DNA from: an uncultured Paracoccaceae bacterium
GTDB lineage: Bacteria; Pseudomonadota; Alphaproteobacteria; Rhodobacterales; Rhodobacteraceae
NCBI GenBank assembly: GCA_938002605.1
Contig: CALLAF010000004.1
Span: 124,001 to 188,000 of the forward strand
Direction: 5' to 3'
Length of the DNA: 64,000 bases
This document shows positions 27,395 through 36,375 of the stretch, in pieces; the first letter of the stretch is position 1, and each line of letters begins with the position of its first letter. The notes below the pieces were generated by a model. The model ran no database searches and had not been told where the DNA came from. It saw only the letters and a list, made by a program, of their open reading frames with translations. A program made the translations under genes and the position numbers.

Positions 27395-27423
27395 CTTGTT
27401 AACCAAGAATCAGTCGGTGATTC
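27395..27423. promoter_or_regulatory. Two adjacent dyads (TTAAC-centred and GAATCA/TGATTC)
   Basis: CTTGTTAACCAAG (27395-27407, imperfect palindrome around GTTAAC) is immediately followed by GAATCA-GTCGG-TGATTC (27407-27423, perfect 6-bp arms). The TTAACCA core resembles a CtrA half site, but the usual second half is not at the expected spacing. They could equally act on gap, which starts at 27302. Confidence 0.35.
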
Positions 27424-27449
27424 TCAAAAATTTGGGAGTCGCATGCGCT

Positions 27450-27681
27450 AAAGTGACGCTTCCCGGCATCACATTGATAGAAATTCATCGTTCAACGACA
27501 GAAATAGATTAATATTTTATCGCACCCCTAGCCTTCGGCATATTTCTAAACGAAAAGCACTAATTATCAGTGAAAGCAGTTAGTATTAGGCGGAAAACCG
27601 CTGAGGTCGTAATTGATTTTGGCAACAATCTGAGGTTTTCCGATGATTAAGAATCGATAAACGACAGGTTAGCGTCACTTT
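27450..27681. repeat. Long-range inverted repeat flanking kinase promoter region
   Basis: AAAGTGACGCT (27450-27460) and its exact complement AGCGTCACTTT (27671-27681), 210 bases apart. An 11-bp perfect match at two sites in a single intergenic region suggests two binding sites for one regulator, possibly looping. Confidence 0.4.
27591..27642. promoter_or_regulatory. CGGAAAACC / GGTTTTCCG dyad upstream of kinase
   Basis: Nine-bp perfect arms at 27591-27599 and 27634-27642 with a 34-base loop; CTGAGG also recurs next to both arms. It lies about 120-170 bases before the kinase start. Candidate operator or leader hairpin. Confidence 0.4.
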
Positions 27682-27762
27682 TTGGCCTAATTTGAGTGAG
27701 AAAGACGAGATGAGCCAACGGGATTTCCGTTTGGGCAGTGAAGTTTAAGAGCTGGAAGTAAG

Positions 27763-29949
27763 ATGGCGAAGGCGCAAGAGACAGAAACCGTGGACGAAAA
27801 AGACAGCTTTGTGGACGAGCTAAAGCCGGGCACAAAGCTGATGCACGGCCAATACACGATTGAAAGCTTCCTTAACGCGGGTGGCTTTGGGATCACGTAT
27901 CTCGCAAAGGACAGTCTTGATCGTAAGATCGTGATTAAAGAATGTTTCCCTGGCGCGTTCTGCCGTCGGAGTCGTTATGTTGTGCAGGCCCGTTCGCGCG
28001 CCCACCAAAACGAATTGAAATCCATCGTTCGCCTTTTTGTACAAGAGGCCCGCAGCCTTGCGAAACTGGACCACCCGAATATCGTTGGCGTGCACCAAGT
28101 CTTTGAAGACAACGACACCGCCTATATGGCGCTTGATTTCGTTGAAGGCCGCGACCTGCTGGACACGATCGAAGATCCCAATCACTCTCTGACCCCCGCG
28201 CAGATCAAGACAATCTTAAATGAAGTGTTGAGCGCGGTCGGCTTTATCCACGAGCAAGGCATCTTGCACCGTGATATTTCGCCGGATAATATTCTGATCA
28301 ACCAGACGTTCCACCCCGTCTTGATCGACTTTGGTGCGGCGCGCGAAGAAGCGACAAAGCAAAGCCGCGTTTTGTCTGCATTGCGCGTGGTCAAAGACGG
28401 CTATTCGCCACAAGAGTTTTATATCGCAGGTTCAGAGCAAAGCCCAAGCAGTGACCTTTATGCTTTGGCCGCGTCATTCTATCACCTGATCAACAAAGAT
28501 GTCCCACCAAATAGCCAAGCGCGGCTAGCCGCGATCGCTTCTGGTGACACTGATCCATATGTCAAATTGGCGGGCCGCTTTCCCGACTACGAAGACCGCT
28601 TCCTTGAAGCGCTGGACAAAGCATTGGCTGTTTTGCCAAAAGACCGCATTCAATCTGCTGAAGAATGGCTGCAGATCATCGAGGGTAAGCAAGGCAATGT
28701 AACGCCACTTAATGCTTCCTCCGCTGCGGCGGCGGCACCCGTAACCGAAACTGCGCCTGCTGAAAAATCCAAGCTGCCTATTTTGCTCGGCTCGGCGGCT
28801 GTTGTCGCGATCCTTGCCGGGGTTGGCGTTATGACAATGACGGGCGGTGATGACGCCCCCGTCGCAGAGCAGGGAACAGCAGCAACAACACCAGAGCCTG
28901 CCGCAGAAGAGGTCGCCATAGTGACCCCCGAGGTCGAAGTCGCGCCGGAAGTGGAAGCCGCACCTGAAGTCGAAACGCCCGCACCTGCGCCTGAAATTGT
29001 GGATGCGACCCCAGATGTCACGCCTCCGGCTACTCAGCCCGCGCCTGTCGTTGTCGAAGACGAACCCGCAGTTGTGGCGCCTGTTATCGTCGATGGCCCA
29101 GTTATCGTTGATGCACCAACTCTGCGTCCGGCAGTGCGCCCAGAAAGCGTTGAAACTGCCGCGCAGCCAGAGCCGCTTCCTGAGCCAGTTGCAACACCGC
29201 AGCCAACGGTGACAGACCCTGAAGCCAGCACAGAATTCGCAGGACAAACAGGCACGCGCCCTGTCGGCGAAAGCGAGATCGCTGATGTCGCACTGCCAGA
29301 CACACCAGAAGCAATTGACGCTGTTGGTGCCGGTTTGGATGGCGCAATTGACGCTGTTGTTCCTGGCAACGAATTGCAGCCAAGTTATGTGAGTTCTGAC
29401 TGGACCGTCGGCCTGCCGTTTGGCGCTGCTGATGATACATCAAACGTTGTGTCCCAAGTTGGTCTTATTTCTCCTCTCTGGGTCGAACCAGGCTTAGAAA
29501 TCACCAGCGTTAACGGCGTTGAAGTCGATTCCATCGCTGGCATTCCAGCCGCGTTGCGCGCTTCGATGGAAGGCCAAGAGGTTCCCGGCACGATCAGTGC
29601 GACCTTTGGAACAATCAATGCCGATGGGGTCGCCGCGGAACATGATTGGAACCTACCCGTATCGCAAGAACTGGTCTTGTCAAACGGGGTAAGCTTTAAG
29701 TCTGTCTTCGCCGACGACGCGTGGCGCACGACTGTCGCAGAGATACCAACCAACCTTGCGGGCGGCCTGCAAGCTGGCGACGTTGTGGTCTCTTATATCC
29801 CAACTGCTGAGACCCTTACTGAACGTGAAACACTCACAAATATCTTTAACCGAGAGCTAGAAAGCGATGTCGAACAATTCATGTTTGCCGTCCAACGCGA
29901 TGGCAGCATGTGGGTTGCCTCGCTTGTCTATACTGGCCCTGAAAACTAA
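27763..29949 (+). CDS. Transmembrane Ser/Thr protein kinase with extracytoplasmic PDZ-like domains
   Basis: 728 residues. Kinase domain about 30-305: glycine loop FLNAGGFGITY, Lys59 (IVIKE), HRDISPDN with catalytic Asp171 and Asn176, DFG Asp189, GYSPQEFY in place of APE. One membrane helix about 338-357, then a Pro/Glu/Val-rich linker (about 365-485). The C-terminal 190 residues hold two PDZ-like units: one around LISPLWVEPGLEITSVNGVE, the other around GGLQAGDVVVSYIPTAET. So a cytoplasmic kinase carries a periplasmic sensing part. First gene of an eight-gene run; its products or partners are probably read by the downstream FHA protein and reversed by the PP2C phosphatase. Linker composition would allow poor conservation in orthologues. 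Confidence 0.9.
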   Translation: MAKAQETETVDEKDSFVDELKPGTKLMHGQYTIESFLNAGGFGITYLAKDSLDRKIVIKECFPGAFCRRSRYVVQARSRAHQNELKSIVRLFVQEARSLAKLDHPNIVGVHQVFEDNDTAYMALDFVEGRDLLDTIEDPNHSLTPAQIKTILNEVLSAVGFIHEQGILHRDISPDNILINQTFHPVLIDFGAAREEATKQSRVLSALRVVKDGYSPQEFYIAGSEQSPSSDLYALAASFYHLINKDVPPNSQARLAAIASGDTDPYVKLAGRFPDYEDRFLEALDKALAVLPKDRIQSAEEWLQIIEGKQGNVTPLNASSAAAAAPVTETAPAEKSKLPILLGSAAVVAILAGVGVMTMTGGDDAPVAEQGTAATTPEPAAEEVAIVTPEVEVAPEVEAAPEVETPAPAPEIVDATPDVTPPATQPAPVVVEDEPAVVAPVIVDGPVIVDAPTLRPAVRPESVETAAQPEPLPEPVATPQPTVTDPEASTEFAGQTGTRPVGESEIADVALPDTPEAIDAVGAGLDGAIDAVVPGNELQPSYVSSDWTVGLPFGAADDTSNVVSQVGLISPLWVEPGLEITSVNGVEVDSIAGIPAALRASMEGQEVPGTISATFGTINADGVAAEHDWNLPVSQELVLSNGVSFKSVFADDAWRTTVAEIPTNLAGGLQAGDVVVSYIPTAETLTERETLTNIFNRELESDVEQFMFAVQRDGSMWVASLVYTGPEN

Positions 29950-29967
29950 TATTGGAAGGTAGATGAA

Positions 29968-30777
29968 ATGAAATTTCTTCGTAATCTCATTGGCAAGAAA
30001 CGGCGCGATGACACCTCCCGTCGCCCCGCTGGCGCTGATCCGCTTGAGCAATCGTACCAAGACACCGTTGGATCCATCGGCGCAGAGGAAGCCGCTGAAC
30101 CAGCGGTGACAGATATCCTATCTTCGGTGAATACCAAGGTTGCAGCGCCGAAAGCCGAAGCTACAAATATCTGGGATGTTGAAGACGATAGCACGTCAAG
30201 CGCACTCCCCGAAACGGCCCCTGATTTGCCTACACCTGCGCCAGCCGAAGCATCCGCCGCCGCGTCGCGCTCACCAGCGCGCGCCCGCCGGACCAAAACG
30301 CGCTTGATTGGCTTCGAAAAATCAGACGGTGATGTAGTCGGCATTTTTGATGACGCGCCAACACCTGACGCGCCAAAGGCAGCCCCAGCGCTACGCGCGA
30401 AATTCCCAGTAGGTTGGGTTGTAATCGCTTCCGGCCCAGGTCGCGGCGAGTGTTTTTCACTTTCCGCTGGCATGTCCCAAATTGGGCGTGGCGAAGACCA
30501 AGCCGTGCAACTTGATTTCGGCGATAACTCTATTTCGCGTAGCAACCATGCTGCTATCGTATTTGATGAAGAAACCAGCGAGTTCGTTCTTGGACACGGT
30601 GGGAAGTCAAATATCGTTCGTCTGAACGACAAACCACTTATTAGTAACGAAACACTTACGTCGGGCGATGTTATTCGCTTGGGTGAGACTGTGCTTCGCT
30701 TTGTTGGCCTGTGTGACAAGACATTCAACTGGACCGACGGCGCATCTGGGGAGGATGAAGATGTGGCGATCGCCTGA
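29968..30777 (+). CDS. FHA-domain protein
   Basis: 269 residues. A basic N-terminus (KFLRNLIGKKRRDD) and a disordered Ala/Pro/Glu-rich stretch (30-140, containing TKTRLIGFEKSDGDVVGIFD) precede a C-terminal FHA domain (about 148-247): Gly173-Arg174 (QIGRGEDQAV), Ser190-Arg191-x-x-His194 (SISRSNHAAI), Asn220 and GDVIRLGETVLRFVG. FHA domains bind phosphothreonine, so it most likely docks on the kinase upstream or on a phosphorylated GTPase. GGAAGG lies 8 bases before the ATG; the 3-prime end overlaps the PP2C gene by 17 bases. Confidence 0.92.
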   Translation: MKFLRNLIGKKRRDDTSRRPAGADPLEQSYQDTVGSIGAEEAAEPAVTDILSSVNTKVAAPKAEATNIWDVEDDSTSSALPETAPDLPTPAPAEASAAASRSPARARRTKTRLIGFEKSDGDVVGIFDDAPTPDAPKAAPALRAKFPVGWVVIASGPGRGECFSLSAGMSQIGRGEDQAVQLDFGDNSISRSNHAAIVFDEETSEFVLGHGGKSNIVRLNDKPLISNETLTSGDVIRLGETVLRFVGLCDKTFNWTDGASGEDEDVAIA

Positions 30778-31849
30778 ACCACGCTTTGACGTCGCATCTG
30801 CGATTGTCCAAGGCGGCCGTGATTACCAAGAAGACGCAATTGTGAGTGACTTCCCATTCGGGGCGGACACTGGCGTTGTTGTTCTTGCTGATGGTATGGG
30901 CGGCCACGCTGCTGGTGACGTCGCCAGTAAAATCGTAGTGACCGAAGTTTATAGTGAGCTTAAGTTTCAAAGCGCAAATTTCACCGATTTCGAAAGTGAA
31001 ATCCCGCAATATTTGACCTCTGCCGCAGTAAACGCAAACAATGTTGTGCGCGATCACGTGAAAGCGAACCCAGACACTCGCGGTATGGGTGCGACGCTCG
31101 TGTCTTTGGTTCTGATCGAAAACCGGATGTTCTGGATGTCGATCGGGGACTCGCCACTTTATCACATGCGTGCGGGCAAGATGAAGCAGTTGAACGAAGA
31201 CCATTCGATGGCGCCACAGATTGATTTCATGGTGCAATCGGGTCTTTTGGATGCGGAAGCTGGCAAAAACCACCCGGATCGCAACTGCTTGACCTCGGTC
31301 ATCCTTGGCGACCGTGTCGCAAAGTCTGACTGCCCTAAGAAGCCGTTCGAACTGCAGGTTGGGGATATTGTTGTCGTCTCAAGCGATGGGCTCCAGTATC
31401 TAGAAGAGCCGCATATTCAGAAGATTTTGCACCGCTATCGCCGCCGTAAAAGCGCCGAGATCGCTGGCTATCTTTTGGAAGCTATCGAAAATCTGGCTGA
31501 TCCTGATCAGGACAATGTGTCATTTGCGGTTATCAAGCTGAACCACAACAAACCGGTCATCCGCGCGATCCGTGCGAAACCAGTTGGTCACATTGAAACC
31601 CACGCGTCCTCTATTACCCGCGTTGTTACCGAAGCGCCAAAGGCAGATCCGGAAAATGCGGAACCTCCAGCAGAGGATGTCGCGGCTGAGACCACAGCGG
31701 ACGCTGCGCCAGTAGAGGCACCGACAGAGCCTAAAGACGCGAAACCCGTCATCAAAGAGGTAAAGCCAATCGCTAAACTTGATGATACTAGCACACAGGA
31801 GGTTGAAGAGGCTGCGCCTCAGGCTAAACTAGCCGCCGGAGGCAAATAA
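30761..31849 (+). CDS. PP2C-family protein Ser/Thr phosphatase
   Basis: 362 residues from the ATG at 30761, chosen because GGGGAGG lies 7 bases upstream; it overlaps the FHA gene. PP2C metal and core motifs: GGRDYQEDA (Asp25), LADGMGGHAAGDVAS (Asp44), RGMGATLVSL, MSIGDSPLY, SSDGLQYLEE and DPDQDNVSFAVI. The catalytic domain ends near residue 245. A 110-residue acidic Pro/Ala tail (about 255-362) resembles the linkers of the FHA and kinase proteins. It should remove phosphates placed by the kinase. The stop overlaps the next start (TAATG). Confidence 0.94.
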   Translation: MWRSPEPRFDVASAIVQGGRDYQEDAIVSDFPFGADTGVVVLADGMGGHAAGDVASKIVVTEVYSELKFQSANFTDFESEIPQYLTSAAVNANNVVRDHVKANPDTRGMGATLVSLVLIENRMFWMSIGDSPLYHMRAGKMKQLNEDHSMAPQIDFMVQSGLLDAEAGKNHPDRNCLTSVILGDRVAKSDCPKKPFELQVGDIVVVSSDGLQYLEEPHIQKILHRYRRRKSAEIAGYLLEAIENLADPDQDNVSFAVIKLNHNKPVIRAIRAKPVGHIETHASSITRVVTEAPKADPENAEPPAEDVAAETTADAAPVEAPTEPKDAKPVIKEVKPIAKLDDTSTQEVEEAAPQAKLAAGGK

Positions 31850-33180
31850 TGTCGAATCAATCTCTCGCGATACGCGTACACGAAGAATTAAAGCAGGCCG
31901 TCGCAAGCGGCCTGCTACCTGAAGCCGCCCATAAGCGCGCAATGCAGCTTGCTGGCCGCCTTGACCAACCCGTGCGAATCGCGCTTTTGGGTATGGAAGG
32001 CGCTGGAAAGTCGCGGATACTCAACCTGCTGGTGGGCAGCAAGGTCATTCCCGAAAGCGTCAATTTGCCCACCGTTCAGCTGACGCATGGCGACACGACC
32101 CAAGCGATTTGCACCTTGGATGACGGCACCAAAAAGACGCTCGACCATTTTGGTGAAAAGACGACGTTTGAAACGGTCGATATTCTAAAAATTATCGCCG
32201 TGAAGCCAACCTTTGTTGAGCTACGCATCCCACTGCCCGCGCTCAAGAAGATTTCGGTTCTAGATGTCGCTTCAACCAATGAACCAGAAGCGCTCAGTGC
32301 CGCCTGTCAGTGGGCTGCTAAGCGTTGTGAAGTCGCCATGTGGTGCACAAAGGGCTATGTGCCCGCAGAGCAGGCGATCTGGGCGCAAATGCCTGATTTG
32401 ATCAAAGACCACGCATTTTTGATGCTCACCCATGCGGATCAAATTGCCGCAGCTGGCAAGTTGGATATTGCAATCGCTGCCGTGCGCAAAGCCGCTGGCG
32501 ATGAATTTAACCACGTGCTGCCCATTGCTACGCTTGATGCGCTTGCCTCGCGCGGGGCCGATGGGGCTGTCGACAAAGAAAAAATGCGCAGTAGCGGCGG
32601 AACGGCGCTTATTGGTGCGGTACTTAAGCAGGTCGACCAAGGGCGCCAGGCTTTCGTCGATCTAGGCGACATTTTGTTGCACCAAAACGCCGAGGCGCTC
32701 GCAGGGAATGAAAAAGTCGTTCTAAGTCAAGAGGATGAAGACGGTGCACCAACAGATTTGGGCACAAATCACACTGTTGAGCTCTCAGTCGTACATAGCG
32801 CAACTGTTTCCTCAGGGGAAACAAAAGAATCGGCCACTGTTGTAAGACTTCAGCCAGAAACGCGTAGCGCCTATGAAACTGCGTTAACCTATATCGCTGA
32901 ACAAAGCCAAGCGATATCTCAGGTCATGGCAAATGCAGACGATGGCACGCCCGCCGAAATCATCGCGCGCGCTTCTGAGAACGTGCAGTGGATTTGCGAT
33001 TATCTGAATGAAAATGGTAACGATTCTGACCAATCACTCCTACGTGCACGGGATACGGCGTTTGATGCCGCAGACCTTGTGCAACTCATGCAGATGGAAA
33101 AAAATGACGGTGCCGCAGTCGAAGCGCTAAGCCTATTGTTGCAAATCAAGCACGAGTTACAGGCCGATTTAGCCGCATAA
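31849..33180 (+). CDS. Dynamin-like P-loop GTPase, degenerate (GTPase A)
   Basis: 443 residues. Walker A is Gly48-MEGAG-Lys54-Ser55 (RIALLGMEGAGKSRILNLL), with a switch-like PTVQLTHGD at 74-82, as in dynamin-related GTPases. The G3 site, normally DxPG, is Asp139-VAS (VLDVAST) and G4 is THAD (194-197) instead of NKxD. Both guanine- and switch-related motifs are thus weak. Residues 235-443 are helical (TYIAEQSQAISQVMANADD and LLQIKHELQADLAA). It could bind without hydrolysing, or act as a regulatory partner for the two better-conserved GTPases downstream. TAATG overlap with PP2C. Confidence 0.75.
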   Translation: MSNQSLAIRVHEELKQAVASGLLPEAAHKRAMQLAGRLDQPVRIALLGMEGAGKSRILNLLVGSKVIPESVNLPTVQLTHGDTTQAICTLDDGTKKTLDHFGEKTTFETVDILKIIAVKPTFVELRIPLPALKKISVLDVASTNEPEALSAACQWAAKRCEVAMWCTKGYVPAEQAIWAQMPDLIKDHAFLMLTHADQIAAAGKLDIAIAAVRKAAGDEFNHVLPIATLDALASRGADGAVDKEKMRSSGGTALIGAVLKQVDQGRQAFVDLGDILLHQNAEALAGNEKVVLSQEDEDGAPTDLGTNHTVELSVVHSATVSSGETKESATVVRLQPETRSAYETALTYIAEQSQAISQVMANADDGTPAEIIARASENVQWICDYLNENGNDSDQSLLRARDTAFDAADLVQLMQMEKNDGAAVEALSLLLQIKHELQADLAA

Positions 33181-33341
33181 CGCCGCGCAACACTTGTCAA
33201 AGCGTTAATATCAGTGCCTTATTCAGGCTGCGCTACTCTGTTTCCATTATCGCAATAAACCAGTGATAACCTCGTGATTTGGCGAAGAGGATATCTACTG
33301 ATATGGGTGGTAGCCAAGACGACTATTGAGGACAAACGAGA

Positions 33342-35426
33342 ATGAAGATGGAAGAGCTGACAAAAGGGGATGGTTACAAAGTCCCGGCAGCGCACCACCC
33401 TTTCATGCGACTTGGGCTAGAAAAACTCGAAGAGTTTCATGACGAAATTGTTGACCTAGAGGCGACGCTGGCAGACGTCGTCAAACTGGGCGGACCTGAC
33501 GCTGAGAAAAAATCAACGCGTCTTATCAAACAGTTGCGCGCTTTTGAGCCTAGCATCACGATGATCGGGCAGATCAAATCCGGCAAAACATCGCTGGTGA
33601 ACGCCATGGTTGGCCGCCCCAATTTGCTGCCCGCTGACGTGAACCCGTGGACATCCGTTGTCACCTCTTTGCACCTAAATACGCCGCTCGCCAACGATGC
33701 GCCAACCGCGTCATTCCAGTTCTTTAGCCAGGGCGAATGGGACCATTTGGTCGAAAATGGGGGCCGAATCGGTGAGCTATCAAGCCGCGCCGGCGCAGAT
33801 GAAGAACTTGAAAAAGTGCGCGAACAAATCACCGAGATGCGCGATAAGACCAAAGCCCGCCTTGGACGGAAATTCGAATTGCTGCTTGGTCAGAAGCACA
33901 GCTATGCCGATCTGACCGATGATCTAGTCCAGCGCTACGTCTGCATGGGCGACGATTTCGAAGATATGGACGAAGAAGACCAGCAAGGCCGGTTCGCGGA
34001 CATCACGAAATCAGCGGATCTGTATCTTGAGGCGAAATCAATTCCGATGCCGCTGTGTGTCCGCGACACCCCCGGCGTGAACGATACATTTATGATGCGT
34101 GAACAAATCACCATCAACGCGCTGCGTGAAAGCCGGATTTGTGTTGTCGTACTGTCTGCGCATCAGGCGCTCAGCTCGATGGACATGGGGCTTATCCGCC
34201 TTATCGCAAACGTGAAGTCCCGCGAAGTGATCATTTTCGTGAACCGGATTGACGAATTGTCTAATCCCGCCGATCAGGTACCCGAAATTCGCGACAGCAT
34301 TTTGCAAACGCTCAAAGACAATAATGGCCCCGAAAATCCAGAGCTTATTTTTGGCAGTGCTTATTGGGCGAACATTGCTTTGGGCGAAACGCTTGATGAC
34401 ATCGTCGCCGAAAGCGCCGAAGCCATGTTCAACTGGGCCGAGGCTTCGCTGAGCGCGGAAACCGCTGGCATGGAGATCAACGAACTGGTTTGGCACCTGT
34501 CGGGTGTGCCCCAGTTATATCGCGCCCTGTCTGACCGTATTACCGAAGGGCCCGGTGCCGAAATTCTGGCCGCCTCGCGCAAACGGGCATTGAACCTTGT
34601 TGGCGGCGTGCGCGCCTCCTCGGCGATGGTTTCGATGCGCCTTGATGGCGACTCCTTTGATGTCATGCCGCATGATCAGCTCGTCGCGCATTTGGACAAG
34701 CTTGAAGCAGACAATCAAAAATTTCTCAGCGACCGGATGGACATTGTATTCCAGCAATTCTCATCCCGCATCGACCAGTCACACAAACGGTTCTTGGACC
34801 GCGCACTTGAATCGCTGCTTCAGCACCTTGAAAGCAAGGGCGAGCAAGAGGTTTGGCAATATAGCCCTGACGGGTTGCGGATGCTTTTGCGCACCAGCTA
34901 TCAAGTTATGCGCCGCAATGTGTCATCCACCTGCGATCAGGTTTTTGCAGCCGCCTCCGCTGATTTGGCTGAAACGTACCGTAATGCCTTTGGTGTTGCG
35001 GTAGATAACTTTTCGATCACGCCGCCAGCCGCGCCTGAAATTCCGGCCCCTGTGCAGCTAGGCCAGACCATCGCGCTGGATCTGCAGACGTCTTGGTGGA
35101 AAGGCTGGTGGAGCCGTCGTAAAGGGTATCGCGCCTTTGCCAGCGGATTTTATGACCTGATCGAAGCCGAAACAGCCCCGATTGTTGATGAACTCAAAGT
35201 CCGTCAAGCCGAAGAAATCCGTGATTTGGTAGAGGCCGAGTTACGAGATTTTCTTGCGGAACAACGTGGCTTCCTCACGGATATCAGCGAGAAATCGAAC
35301 CTGAACCAAGAAGACCTTAAAGAAATCTTTGGTATTACGGCGCAGCAAGAACGCGAAGAAATCTTCGATTACATTTTCGAAGAGTTGAGCGATAGCACCG
35401 CTGCAGTCGAAGGGGACGCGGAATGA
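33342..35426 (+). CDS. Dynamin-family GTPase (GTPase B)
   Basis: 694 residues. Walker A Gly76-QIKSG-Lys82-Thr83, switch Thr104 (NPWTSVVTSL), G3 Asp242-TPG245 (CVRDTPGVNDTF) and G4 NRID (301-304) are all complete, so GTP binding and hydrolysis are expected. A long helical insertion (140-215, LEKVREQITEMRDKTKAR) sits between switch I and G3. Beyond 400 it is helical, like a stalk. A Trp-rich, basic patch (SWWKGWWSRRKG, about 584-595) is a good candidate membrane-contact or paddle element. GAGGA precedes the ATG after a 161-bp gap from GTPase A, so it may also have its own promoter. Confidence 0.88.
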   Translation: MKMEELTKGDGYKVPAAHHPFMRLGLEKLEEFHDEIVDLEATLADVVKLGGPDAEKKSTRLIKQLRAFEPSITMIGQIKSGKTSLVNAMVGRPNLLPADVNPWTSVVTSLHLNTPLANDAPTASFQFFSQGEWDHLVENGGRIGELSSRAGADEELEKVREQITEMRDKTKARLGRKFELLLGQKHSYADLTDDLVQRYVCMGDDFEDMDEEDQQGRFADITKSADLYLEAKSIPMPLCVRDTPGVNDTFMMREQITINALRESRICVVVLSAHQALSSMDMGLIRLIANVKSREVIIFVNRIDELSNPADQVPEIRDSILQTLKDNNGPENPELIFGSAYWANIALGETLDDIVAESAEAMFNWAEASLSAETAGMEINELVWHLSGVPQLYRALSDRITEGPGAEILAASRKRALNLVGGVRASSAMVSMRLDGDSFDVMPHDQLVAHLDKLEADNQKFLSDRMDIVFQQFSSRIDQSHKRFLDRALESLLQHLESKGEQEVWQYSPDGLRMLLRTSYQVMRRNVSSTCDQVFAAASADLAETYRNAFGVAVDNFSITPPAAPEIPAPVQLGQTIALDLQTSWWKGWWSRRKGYRAFASGFYDLIEAETAPIVDELKVRQAEEIRDLVEAELRDFLAEQRGFLTDISEKSNLNQEDLKEIFGITAQQEREEIFDYIFEELSDSTAAVEGDAE

Positions 35427-36286
35427 CTGATCAAGCAAAACGCAAACCACGCATTGCCCTGATGGGCGAATTTTCGGCAGGCAAAAGCACCCTGTCGAAC
35501 CTGTTGATGGGAGCGCGCCCCCTACCCGAAAAGGTAACGGCAACCCGGCTATCGCCAGTTTGGATGACCTATGGCGATGGCGCACCCTACCGTGTTGATG
35601 TGGATGGCAGCACTGAACCCGTGTCGCTTGATCATCTTGAAGGGATTCCCGTCGAGGAGACCAGATGCATTCGGCTGGAACTGGAATGTGATATTCTAGA
35701 GGCCTGTGATTTGATCGACTTTCCTGGCATTTCCGATCCGAACATGTCGTCTGACGTTTGGGAACGCATGTTGCCCGAGGTGGACGCTGTCATTTGGCTC
35801 ACGCATGCCACCCAGGCATGGCGGCAATCCGAAGCCTCTGTTTGGGACGCGATGCCCGAAGCGGTGCGCAAAAATTCTATCCTGCTGATTACGCGCTTTG
35901 ACAAATTGACGACAGAAAAAGACCGGCTGCGCGTGTTTAAGCGTGTGCGCCGCGAAACTGCGGGTCAATTTGCCGCAACATTCCCAATCTCGCTGCTGCA
36001 GGCGCTTGAAGCCGGTGAGAACTTTGATCTTTGGGATGCCAGCGGCGCCGGTCCATTTGTAGAGCATCTGATCCAAACGATCGATACACTCAGCAAGCTT
36101 GCCGCCCGCTCTGAACAGCCGCTTTATAACATTCCTGATGGAACGGCGGTTCCGGAACCAAAGGTTGCAGCAGTGATACCGCGCCGCGTTGATCGCCCGT
36201 TGAACAAGGATGCGCCCAAACGTGAACGCCCCAAGGCTCCGCCCGCAGGGGCTGGCCCGGCAGTACCGGGCGCTGCAACTTCTTAA
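35423..36286 (+). CDS. Dynamin-like GTPase, short form (GTPase C)
   Basis: 287 residues: essentially a GTPase domain with a short Pro/Lys tail (PRRVDRPLNKDAPKRERPK). Walker A Gly15-EFSAG-Lys21-Ser22, switch region VTATRLSPVWMTYGD, G3 Asp99-FPG102 and G4 TRFD (157-160). Starts within the stop of GTPase B (ATGA), so the two are coupled and may form a heteromer. Such small dynamin-like partners often pair with a large one in bacteria. No helical stalk is visible, so membrane work would depend on GTPase B. Confidence 0.87.
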   Translation: MTDQAKRKPRIALMGEFSAGKSTLSNLLMGARPLPEKVTATRLSPVWMTYGDGAPYRVDVDGSTEPVSLDHLEGIPVEETRCIRLELECDILEACDLIDFPGISDPNMSSDVWERMLPEVDAVIWLTHATQAWRQSEASVWDAMPEAVRKNSILLITRFDKLTTEKDRLRVFKRVRRETAGQFAATFPISLLQALEAGENFDLWDASGAGPFVEHLIQTIDTLSKLAARSEQPLYNIPDGTAVPEPKVAAVIPRRVDRPLNKDAPKRERPKAPPAGAGPAVPGAATS

Positions 36287-36375
36287 TAGGTTACCGTGTT
36301 TAGGATAGGCTTTCACACGGCGTGCATATGTCGTAGTCAGCTTGATAGAAACATAAATTCAACGGACCAGCATTC

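Larger units (their letters stand above)
27303..27762. other. 460-bp intergenic region with several dyads, upstream of kinase operon
   Basis: No coding potential. It separates the divergent gap and kinase genes, is AT-rich compared with flanking genes, and contains a set of inverted repeats annotated separately. No classical -35/-10 pair stands out on the plus strand. The kinase ribosome site is weak (GGAAGTAAG before the ATG at 27763). Confidence 0.7.

Noticed and set aside
26738-27402. Long plus-strand frames opposite gap.
   Set aside because: Antisense shadows of a well-supported gene; low-complexity composition and no ribosome sites.
28525-29443. Minus-strand frames opposite the kinase linker, rich in Ala/Ser/Thr or Arg/Cys.
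   Set aside because: They mirror the Pro/Glu/Val-rich linker of the kinase and have no independent support.
27763-31849. Type VI secretion regulatory module (PpkA/Fha/PppA).
   Set aside because: Kinase, FHA and PP2C match in kind, but no Tss structural gene, ClpV, Hcp or VgrG is present nearby and the genes continue into dynamin-like GTPases.
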